Shown in pieces: positions 1 to 5,301 of a DNA stretch of 5,301 nt; the stretch's first letter is position 1, and every line of letters begins with the position of its first letter. The DNA is taken from NCBI GenBank assembly GCA_016784425.1, contig JADHUQ010000156.1, forward strand, positions 1-5,301, given 5' to 3'. The DNA is from Candidatus Delongbacteria bacterium (GTDB lineage: Bacteria; CAIWAD01; BS150m-G50). The notes under the pieces are model-generated. The model was given only the letters and a program-made list of their open reading frames with translations, searched no databases and had not been told where the DNA came from. Made by a program: the position numbers and the translations under genes.

Positions 1-1992
1 CCCTACCTCATCGGAAAATTGACACTGTTACGGGAGGACTGTCGCTCTTCCATCAAAATCGAAGCGTTGCGTAAAGAGCTGAAGCGCAAGTTCCAGATAA
101 TGGTACAGAGCAGACATATCGTCAAAGAGGATATACAGACGGCTATTCTCAATATCCAGGAGCCGGGTAAACTGTGTGACGTAATCGTCTCCAACTTACC
201 GGTAACGGTCGAAGAGCGGCAACGGATCCTCGATACTGTTCACATCCAGAAACGGCTGAATGATACGACCCACCTGTTACAGCGGGAGATTGAACTGCAG
301 GAACTGAGTCAGCGGATCAAGGAGTCGGTTGACCAGGAGATTGAAGTCTCTGAGAAGCAGCGTTATCTGCGGGCGCAGATAAACATGATGCAGCGGGAGC
401 TGGGCGATGAAGACAGTGGTGCCGAGCTGGAACAGATGCTGCAGGATGCACTGGATTGTGGCATGAGTGATGAAGCGCTGCAGGTTGTGCAAAAGGAGAT
501 CCGGCGCATGCGCAGCATGTCGAACGCATCTGCCGACTATCATGTGCTGCGGGGGTATGTAGAGTGGATGATTGAGCTGCCGTGGCAGAAACGTGATACA
601 AAACCCCTCAACATGCGCCGGGCCGCGAAAATACTGAACCGCGACCATTACGGTCTGGATGAGGTGAAAAACCGCATCCTCGAGTTCCTGGCAGTCAAGC
701 AGCTCAACCCTGAAGCTCGCAGTCCCATCCTCTGTCTGGTCGGTCCCCCGGGGGTTGGGAAGACATCCCTGGGACGGTCGATAGCTTCTGCGCTCAATCG
801 TAAGTTTACCCGGCTAGCGCTGGGGGGCGTTCACGATGAAGCGGAAATTCGGGGACATCGAAAAACATACGTTGGTGCTTTTCCGGGGCGCATCATCCAG
901 CGCCTGCGGGATGCCGCGACCCGTAATCCGGTCTTTATGCTGGATGAAATCGATAAACTGGGAAATGACTCGAAGGGGGATCCCGCCAGCGCCCTGCTGG
1001 AAGTCCTCGATCCTGAGCAGAACAACGAATTCATGGATCATTATCTGGATGTGAAGTTCGATCTCTCCGAGGTGCTCTTCATCACCACTGCCAATCAACC
1101 CTATAATATCCCGGAGCCGTTACTTGACAGGATGGAGGTGATACATCTGCCCGGTTACCTCAGACAGGAAAAAGTCCAGATTGCACGTCGCTACCTGATC
1201 CCGCGGCAGATTACCAACTGCGGATTGAGTAACAAACATATCCAGATTTCCGAGGCTGGTCTGAACGGTATCATCACCGCTTATACCCGGGAAGCTGGTG
1301 TACGTAATCTGGAACAACGCATCGGCTCCGTCTGCCGTAAGACCGCCCGTCAGGTTCTGGAAAACAATTCCCGCCGGGTCAAGTTGACCACCCGCAGTCT
1401 GCCCGATTATCTCGGACCACCCCGTTTTCAACCTACCCAGCGCCGTAAACACAAACAGGCCGGGGTAGCCACCGGATTGGCCTGGACACCCTACGGCGGG
1501 GTGATACTCTATATTGAAACCACTTTGATGCCGGGTGGGCGCAACCTGAAACTGACCGGCCACCTGGGCGAAGTGATGCGGGAGTCGGCGGAAACAGCAC
1601 TTTCCTATCTGCGCGCTAACAGTGCCCGTTTTGACCTGCCACCACACTTCTTCCACGATTCCGACATTCATGTCCATATCCCTGCCGGTGCTACTCCGAA
1701 GGACGGACCCTCCGCAGGTACGACGCTGATTATCGCCCTGTTGTCCCTCCTGTGGAATAAACCGTTGCCAGGTGATGTAGCTATGACTGGCGAAGTTACA
1801 CTGACTGGTGAAGTGATGCCGGTGGGTGGTATCAAAGAGAAGCTGCTGGCTGCCAGTGAAAACCAGATTCGTCGGGTGTTGATCCCGGCTGATAATGCCC
1901 CCGATCTCGAAGAGGTACCAAAGGAAGTTAAACTGAATCTCGAGATTACCCTGGTCAGGAATGTCAGCGAAATAGTCAAATTAGTGTTCTGA
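1..1992 (+). CDS. lon: ATP-dependent endopeptidase Lon (5'-truncated by window edge)
   Basis: Lon is a cytoplasmic hexameric AAA+ serine protease that unfolds and degrades damaged and regulatory proteins. The reading frame is open from base 1, so the start lies upstream; an in-frame TTG at 19 falls inside the conserved N-terminal domain and is not the start. Residues are counted from the first codon here; adding about 108 gives E. coli numbering, so roughly 108 residues are missing. Order: end of the substrate-binding LAN domain and its helical coiled-coil part (to about 205), then the AAA+ module with Walker A GPPGVGKT (248-255), pore-loop YVGAFPG (290-296), Walker B MLDEIDK (313-319), sensor-1 N365, arginine finger R377 and sensor-2 R435. 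The protease domain (about 487-664) has catalytic S571 in DGPSAG and K614 in GGIKEK, matching E. coli S679 and K722. All catalytic residues are present, so it should be active. Two usually conserved spots differ: GGVHDEAE for GGVRDEAE, and F294 where Met or Leu is usual. It ends a few residues after the conserved domain, without a tail. Confidence 0.97.
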   Translation, partial: PYLIGKLTLLREDCRSSIKIEALRKELKRKFQIMVQSRHIVKEDIQTAILNIQEPGKLCDVIVSNLPVTVEERQRILDTVHIQKRLNDTTHLLQREIELQELSQRIKESVDQEIEVSEKQRYLRAQINMMQRELGDEDSGAELEQMLQDALDCGMSDEALQVVQKEIRRMRSMSNASADYHVLRGYVEWMIELPWQKRDTKPLNMRRAAKILNRDHYGLDEVKNRILEFLAVKQLNPEARSPILCLVGPPGVGKTSLGRSIASALNRKFTRLALGGVHDEAEIRGHRKTYVGAFPGRIIQRLRDAATRNPVFMLDEIDKLGNDSKGDPASALLEVLDPEQNNEFMDHYLDVKFDLSEVLFITTANQPYNIPEPLLDRMEVIHLPGYLRQEKVQIARRYLIPRQITNCGLSNKHIQISEAGLNGIITAYTREAGVRNLEQRIGSVCRKTARQVLENNSRRVKLTTRSLPDYLGPPRFQPTQRRKHKQAGVATGLAWTPYGGVILYIETTLMPGGRNLKLTGHLGEVMRESAETALSYLRANSARFDLPPHFFHDSDIHVHIPAGATPKDGPSAGTTLIIALLSLLWNKPLPGDVAMTGEVTLTGEVMPVGGIKEKLLAASENQIRRVLIPADNAPDLEEVPKEVKLNLEITLVRNVSEIVKLVF

Positions 1993-2042
1993 AACCGGTG
2001 ACGGGTGACCACCCCGGCAACTGTGTATCACAATACCGGAGC

Positions 2043-2075
2043 AGGGCGGGGGTTACTCCATTCCTGGTCAACCAG
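2043..2075 (+). promoter_or_regulatory. Purine-rich stretch and small hairpin before the PHP gene start
   Basis: The 82-bp gap after lon holds a purine-rich run, AGGGCGGGGG at 2043-2052, the only Shine-Dalgarno-like stretch near the next gene. It lies 22 bases before the GTG at 2075, too far for normal use. Between them is a short hairpin, CTGG-TCAA-CCAG (2064-2075), whose last base is the first base of that GTG. Folding would shorten the effective distance to about 11 bases. The alternative is a rare in-frame ATT start at 2060, seven bases after the run. I saw no T-tract terminator or clear promoter in the gap, so read-through from lon is possible. The regulatory meaning is inference. Confidence 0.3.
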
Positions 2076-2878
2076 TGCTGAAAACCGATTTCCACTTGCA
2101 TACTCCCCTTTGCCGTCACGCCACCGGTACGATGGCTGATTATGTCAGCACCGCTATCAACCTGGGTCTCGAGGAAATCTGCTTCACAGATCATGTTCCC
2201 CTGCCGGGTGGTTTTGATCCCACGCATCGTATGCAACCGGAAGAGCTGCCCGGTTATCGGCGGGAGGTTTCCCGGTTGCAGGCTGAGTTCAATTCTGATA
2301 TCAAGATCCGTCTGGGACTGGAGTGCGACTACATGCCAGGTCTGGAGCCCTGGCTGGAGCAGCTGCTGTATGAGACACCATATGATTTTATCCTGGGTAG
2401 CATTCACTTTTTAGGTCGTTACGGTGATCCCGATCCCTGTTTTGTCATGCGTCCGGGAAGTATACCGCTTCAGGAACTGGAAGCAGTCTACTGGGTGCAG
2501 ATGGAACAACTGGTGCTCAGTGGATTGTATGATGCAGTAGCACATCTGGATATCTTCAAACGCAGCGGCTGGCAGCCTGACTCGGGGCAGCAAGCACAGA
2601 TTGAACGAATATTCGATTTGATGACTCAACACGAGATAGCTCTGGAATTCAACAGCTCCGGCTGGGATAAGCCAGGTGTCAGGGAGGCTTATCCTGACAG
2701 GTCGCTGCTTCAACTGGCGCGCGAATTAAATCTGGCACTGACCTTTGGTTCAGATGCTCATGCGCCGTCACAGGTTGGTCGACACCGTGACCGTATAACT
2801 GCAGCAATGTTGGAGTGCGGTTTTACCAGGTACGCCGTCTACCGGGAACGGCAACCAGTCTACCTTAGTTTGGGTTAA
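2075..2878 (+). CDS. PHP-domain histidinol-phosphatase (HisJ/HisK family)
   Basis: A 267-residue PHP-superfamily metal-dependent phosphoesterase. The family hydrolyses L-histidinol phosphate to histidinol in histidine biosynthesis, although members can act on other phosphoesters. The expected metal-ligand motifs are in order: HLH (H7, H9) at the N-terminus, H15 in RHATG, TDH (38-40), E83 in GLECDY, H111 in GSIHFL, H157 in AHLD, E191 in EFNSSG, and D227/H229 in GSDAH. The EFNSSGWDKP and GSIHF blocks favour the HisJ family over DNA-polymerase or PolX PHP domains, and the length is normal for the family. The GTG at 2075 is chosen because it puts the first metal motif at residues 7-9, as in relatives; no ATG exists between the in-frame stop at 2006 and this motif. 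It has no good ribosome binding site at normal distance. The gene follows lon by 82 bp, with no other his gene in view, so the substrate is inferred from family only. Confidence 0.88.
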   Translation: MLKTDFHLHTPLCRHATGTMADYVSTAINLGLEEICFTDHVPLPGGFDPTHRMQPEELPGYRREVSRLQAEFNSDIKIRLGLECDYMPGLEPWLEQLLYETPYDFILGSIHFLGRYGDPDPCFVMRPGSIPLQELEAVYWVQMEQLVLSGLYDAVAHLDIFKRSGWQPDSGQQAQIERIFDLMTQHEIALEFNSSGWDKPGVREAYPDRSLLQLARELNLALTFGSDAHAPSQVGRHRDRITAAMLECGFTRYAVYRERQPVYLSLG

Positions 2879-2902
2879 TGTACATTCTGGCTGAGATTTA
2901 TA

Positions 2903-2931
2903 TTGACATCAAAAGGGTGGGGGCATAAACT
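2903..2931 (+). promoter_or_regulatory. Sigma70-like promoter for tRNA-Leu and rpsT
   Basis: A perfect -35 hexamer TTGACA (2903-2908) is followed after 17 bp by TAAACT (2926-2931), which matches TATAAT at four of six positions; CATAAA at 2924 is an alternative with a 15-bp spacer. The predicted start of transcription is near 2938, some 14 bases before the mature tRNA 5' end. The spacer contains a G-run (2915-2923). The promoter sits just after the stop of the PHP gene and is the only good candidate before the tRNA. Position and the perfect -35 support it; activity is inferred. Confidence 0.6.
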
Positions 2932-2951
2932 AAGTGTCTGTAATCTTTTCA

Positions 2952-3035
2952 GCCGGAGTGGTGAAATTGGTAGACGCGCACGTTTCAGGGGCGTGTGGCC
3001 GCAAGGCCGTGTGGGTTCAAATCCCACCTCCGGCA
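2952..3035 (+). tRNA. tRNA-Leu(CAG)
   Basis: An 84-nt type II tRNA with a long variable arm. The acceptor stem GCCGGAG (2952-2958) pairs fully with CTCCGGC (3028-3034) and is followed by the leucine-typical discriminator A at 3035. The D arm contains TTGGTAGA. The anticodon stem CACGT/GCGTG (2979-2983, 2991-2995) encloses loop TTCAGGG, so the anticodon is CAG (2986-2988), reading CTG codons, which are frequent in the neighbouring genes. The variable arm GGCC-GCAA-GGCC is stable, and the T arm is GTGGG-TTCAAAT-CCCAC (3011-3027). The 3' CCA is not encoded; the genome continues with TTT, so CCA must be added by tRNA nucleotidyltransferase. It lies 29 bp before rpsT with no room for a separate promoter. 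Confidence 0.97.
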
Positions 3036-3053
3036 TTTGCAATATGAGTTAAA

Positions 3054-3060
3054 CGGAGAA
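3054..3060 (+). promoter_or_regulatory. Ribosome binding site of rpsT
   Basis: CGGAGAA, with a GGAG core at 3055-3058, lies at a normal distance before the ATG at 3065. It is the best Shine-Dalgarno match at any gene start in the window and fixes the rpsT start. It sits inside the 29-base spacer after the tRNA, so processing of the tRNA 3' end would leave the site on a very short leader. Confidence 0.75.
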
Positions 3061-3064
3061 CAAT

Positions 3065-3325
3065 ATGCCGCATCACAAATCATGCGCTAAGCGTGTTAAA
3101 ACAAGCACAGCTGCCCGCAGCAGAAATCGGGCTTACAAAAGTCAACTACATACGGCCATGCGTCGCATTTACAATACAACCGATCAGGCAGAGGCTGAAC
3201 AGTTGCGTTCCAGCACGGATTCCTTGATTGACCGGCTCCAGAGCAAAGGTATTTTACACAAAAAGAATGCTGCGAACAAAAAATCGAAATTGAGCCGGTT
3301 TGTTGGCAATCTGCAGAATTCTTAA
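3065..3325 (+). CDS. rpsT: 30S ribosomal protein S20
   Basis: S20 is a primary 16S rRNA-binding protein that helps assemble the body of the small ribosomal subunit. The 86-residue product has the usual length and pattern for the family: a basic N-terminus MPHHKSCAKRVKTS, a long Arg/Lys-rich helix (AARSRNRAYKSQLHTAMRRI), an acidic middle helix (DQAEAEQL), and the conserved C-terminal block with KGILHKKNAANKKSKLSRF, equivalent to the KGLIHKNKAARHKANL region of E. coli S20. Start: ATG with a strong ribosome binding site, unlike the UUG start of E. coli rpsT, which takes part in autoregulation. It appears co-transcribed with the preceding tRNA-Leu and is followed by an intrinsic terminator. The HHKS N-terminus resembles non-proteobacterial S20 sequences more than enteric ones; this is a by-eye judgement. 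Confidence 0.95.
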   Translation: MPHHKSCAKRVKTSTAARSRNRAYKSQLHTAMRRIYNTTDQAEAEQLRSSTDSLIDRLQSKGILHKKNAANKKSKLSRFVGNLQNS

Positions 3326-3360
3326 TCCTGACCACCGGACAGTCGTGTGACTATTGCAGG

Positions 3361-3388
3361 AAACCTGTCACCCGGGTTTTTCTTTTTT
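3361..3388 (+). terminator. Intrinsic terminator after rpsT
   Basis: AAACCTG (3361-3367) pairs with CGGGTTT (3373-3379) around the 5-base loop TCACC, with one T-G wobble. The 3' arm runs into a T-rich tract, TTTTTCTTTTTT (3377-3388). A competing or extended fold pairs GACAG (3338-3342) with CTGTC (3365-3369). It lies 36 bp after the rpsT stop, where the end of the tRNA-rpsT transcript is expected. The stem is modest in GC but the T-tract is good. Confidence 0.7.
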
Positions 3389-3414
3389 CAATTTCCCTCC
3401 CCCGACAAGATAAT
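3385..3414 (+). promoter_or_regulatory. Possible promoter of the transglycosylase gene
   Basis: GATAAT (3409-3414) matches the -10 consensus at five of six positions. TTTTCA (3385-3390), 18 bp upstream, matches -35 at four of six, and it overlaps the T-tract of the preceding terminator. Transcription would begin near 3421, leaving a leader of only about 12 bases before the ATG at 3433. The 107-bp gap after rpsT, closed by a terminator, implies that a promoter lies here, but this particular assignment is tentative. Confidence 0.35.
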
Positions 3415-3432
3415 TGAACGGCACCTGCTATC

Positions 3433-5301
3433 ATGAGCAATACCGGATTTTCGATATTCATCTCCCTGCTTGTAGCTGCTGGTGTGTTGACAGGGTGTTC
3501 GCTCATGCAACCGTTGACCAGGGAGCTCACCTCCACTAATGATACCCGCGATGAATCCGGAACCAGTGCTCCGGAACGCTCGTTGTTGTATCCTGATACG
3601 ACCGAACTCCTGGAAGCCTGTATCTTTGCACCGGACGATTACCTCTACTATTGCCGCCTGCTCGAACAGACGCTGATACAACGCGACACGATAGATCTGG
3701 ATTTGATCTATGGCGATATGGAACGTCAGTATGGCGAGATTCAACGCTTCACCAATGTTGCGGATAGTGCCCTGCTGGAGCTCAAGCGGCAGTATACCCG
3801 CGAACTGACCGCTATGGCTGGTGTGATGCTGGGTCTGGAGGGAATTGAGAGGGTGAATGTGCTGCTCGACGAGGAACTCTATGACATCACACCGAGTGAC
3901 TGGGAACAGGATTTCACCCGCTACTCGACCGCCGATCTCGACTCGATTGTCTATGACCTGATCCATATTCCACCTGATCTGCAGATGACCGACATCCCGG
4001 ATGCACAGCATGAACTGGTTGCAGCCAAAGTGAAATTTCTCACCGGTCCCGGAAGTAAGTCCTTTCGTCGCTGGCTGAGTCGCTCAACCCGTTATATTCC
4101 GCTGCTGAAGGAAATCATCGCCGAGTATAATCTGCCGCCAGATCTGGTCTATCTGGCAATGATAGAGTCCGGATTCAGTACCAAGGCCTACTCCTGGGCT
4201 CATGCCGCCGGACCCTGGCAGTTTATCGGTAGTACCGCAAAGATTTTCGGGTTGAAGCGTGATTACTGGATCGATGAACGTTATGATCCGATCGCCTCTA
4301 CCCATGCGGCGGCTAAGTTTCTCAGGTTGCTCTACAACCGTTACCAGGATTGGTATCTCGCCTTTGCAGCCTATAACTCCGGTCCGGGGCGTGTTGATCG
4401 AGCATTACGTCGTCATGATACACGCGATTACTGGCAACTATGGTCGCTACCCCGGGAGACCCGCAATTACGTGCCGATGTTTCTGGCTGCACGCCAGATA
4501 GCCCGTGATCCGGAACGGTTTGGCTTTGCTGATATTGACTACCAGCCTCCGGTGGCACAGGATACCGTGCTGGTTGAGGGTGGCTACCGCCTGCAGGATA
4601 TTGCCGGTGCCATCGGGGTCGAGGCGCAGCTGCTGAAGGAACTCAATCCTGCTTTCCTGCGCGAAGTGACACCACCCGGTGACCAGCTGTCATTGTTGAA
4701 GCTGCCTGCGGGCACCCGTGGACAGTTCCTGGCTGGGCTGGCCGGAATACCGAAGGCTGCCGATACCCGTATCGCCACACGCCATAAGGTACGGTATGGC
4801 GAAACACTTTCGAGTATCGCACTGCGTTATGGCATATCTGTCAGAACCATCAAGCAGGCCAACAACCTGAGTAATTCCCGGATATTTGCCGGTCAGACGC
4901 TGGTCATAATGGACGCCAACACACCGATTCAGTCCGGCGGGGGGCAGGGATTTACCAAAAATGGTGGTGAAGCTACCAGGTACCGTGTCAAACGGGGGGA
5001 TACTTTAAGTGAAATTGCCTTGCGATATGGCCTTTCTGTCAGTATGATACGCAAGTGGAATGGTATCGGTCGGCGAGGAGATATTTATGCCGGTCAAAAT
5101 CTGGTACTCTACTTGAACAGTAATGGACCTGCTGCCAACGCAGTCACGGAAGGGGAATGGCTTATTCACACGGTCACCCGTGGGGAAAATGCCTCTCTGC
5201 TGGCAGAGCGTTATCAGGTTTCACTGAGCGATCTGCGCAGTTGGAATCAACTGGATCGCAAGATGATACTGCAGATCGGGCAGAAATTAAAAGTAGGCCA
5301 C
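3433..5301 (+). CDS. mltD: MltD-like lytic transglycosylase lipoprotein with LysM repeats (3' end outside window)
   Basis: A membrane-anchored enzyme that cleaves peptidoglycan glycan strands between MurNAc and GlcNAc, forming 1,6-anhydroMurNAc ends for wall remodelling. There are 623 codons without a stop to the window edge. ATG 3433 is the first start after the in-frame stop at 3415; no clear Shine-Dalgarno precedes it. Residues 6-21 are hydrophobic and end in lipobox LTGC with C22 to be lipidated, although the n-region lacks Lys or Arg. Residues 23 to about 205 are an acidic, probably helical region of unknown role with C63 and C74. The SLT domain (about 215-360) has catalytic E245 in AMIESGF, then AAGPWQFIGST (258-268) and AFAAYNSGPGRV (310-321). 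LysM-type units follow: degenerate (377-427), good (451-492), good (517-561) and good (578-621), the last finishing two codons before the edge, so the protein is probably nearly complete. Glycan binding by LysM is family knowledge. Confidence 0.93.
   Translation, partial: MSNTGFSIFISLLVAAGVLTGCSLMQPLTRELTSTNDTRDESGTSAPERSLLYPDTTELLEACIFAPDDYLYYCRLLEQTLIQRDTIDLDLIYGDMERQYGEIQRFTNVADSALLELKRQYTRELTAMAGVMLGLEGIERVNVLLDEELYDITPSDWEQDFTRYSTADLDSIVYDLIHIPPDLQMTDIPDAQHELVAAKVKFLTGPGSKSFRRWLSRSTRYIPLLKEIIAEYNLPPDLVYLAMIESGFSTKAYSWAHAAGPWQFIGSTAKIFGLKRDYWIDERYDPIASTHAAAKFLRLLYNRYQDWYLAFAAYNSGPGRVDRALRRHDTRDYWQLWSLPRETRNYVPMFLAARQIARDPERFGFADIDYQPPVAQDTVLVEGGYRLQDIAGAIGVEAQLLKELNPAFLREVTPPGDQLSLLKLPAGTRGQFLAGLAGIPKAADTRIATRHKVRYGETLSSIALRYGISVRTIKQANNLSNSRIFAGQTLVIMDANTPIQSGGGQGFTKNGGEATRYRVKRGDTLSEIALRYGLSVSMIRKWNGIGRRGDIYAGQNLVLYLNSNGPAANAVTEGEWLIHTVTRGENASLLAERYQVSLSDLRSWNQLDRKMILQIGQKLKVGH
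4561..5295 (+). repeat. LysM-type tandem coding units
   Basis: Four LysM-like units lie in one frame: 4561-4713 (degenerate, lacking the usual GDTL core), 4783-4908 (GETLSSIALRYGISV), 4981-5115 (GDTLSEIALRYGLSV) and 5164-5295 (GENASLLAERYQVSL). The second and third are clearly alike at the protein level but differ at many silent sites, so the duplication is old. A Gly-rich linker (SGGGQG) at about residue 498 separates the second and third units. Confidence 0.8.

Noticed and set aside
19..21. TTG as the start of lon
   Set aside because: The frame is open to base 1 and the residues before it (PYLIGK) continue the Lon N-terminal domain; the alignment shows about 108 residues missing upstream.
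1120..1677. 185-codon open frame on the minus strand inside lon
   Set aside because: It is wholly antisense to the conserved AAA+ and protease domains of Lon and has no recognisable motif.
2003..2014. GGGT-GACC-ACCC hairpin just after the lon stop
   Set aside because: The stem is only four base pairs and no T-tract follows, so it is not supported as a terminator.
3388..4011. 207-codon open frame on the minus strand
   Set aside because: It overlaps the rpsT terminator and the transglycosylase coding strand, has no recognisable domain, and its composition is that expected of the antisense of a real gene.
1..5301. Mobile element, CRISPR array or defence system
   Set aside because: No transposase, integrase, inverted terminal repeats, regular short repeats or defence-type domains were seen; all five genes are recognisable housekeeping families.

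Overview
The window reads as ordinary bacterial chromosome: five genes, all on the + strand, closely packed, with moderate GC. No insertion sequence, CRISPR array, phage gene or other mobile element was seen. The taxon cannot be fixed by reading alone. The S20 protein begins MPHHKS, the tRNA-Leu has no encoded CCA, and the transglycosylase carries a long pre-catalytic region and several LysM repeats. Together these fit a lineage such as the FCB superphylum (for example Marinimicrobia- or Chlorobi-like) better than an enteric gammaproteobacterium. This is an impression, not a demonstrated placement. The consensus-like TTGACA -35 element argues against a Bacteroidota-type promoter system.

Layout: (1) 1-1992, the 3' part of lon, encoding the ATP-dependent protease Lon; about the first 108 residues, by E. 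coli numbering, lie outside the window. (2) 2075-2878, a PHP-superfamily metallo-phosphoesterase of the histidinol-phosphatase (HisJ/HisK) family, separated from lon by an 82-bp gap that holds a purine-rich stretch and a small hairpin at the start codon but no obvious terminator. (3) 2903-3388, a compact unit of a strong sigma70-like promoter, tRNA-Leu(CAG), rpsT (ribosomal protein S20) only 29 bp downstream, and an intrinsic terminator. (4) 3433 to the window end, a lipoprotein membrane-bound lytic transglycosylase of the MltD type, with an SLT catalytic domain followed by one degenerate and three good LysM domains. It is open at the right edge but probably almost complete.

The genes are housekeeping functions: protein quality control, probable histidine biosynthesis or another phosphoester hydrolysis, translation, and cell-wall remodelling. 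They do not form one pathway. The only functional coupling the sequence supports is co-transcription of the tRNA with rpsT. I did not find a convincing undescribed system. The points most worth checking are substitutions at conserved positions in Lon, the tRNA-rpsT unit, the unusual start context of the phosphatase gene, and the extra N-terminal region of the transglycosylase.
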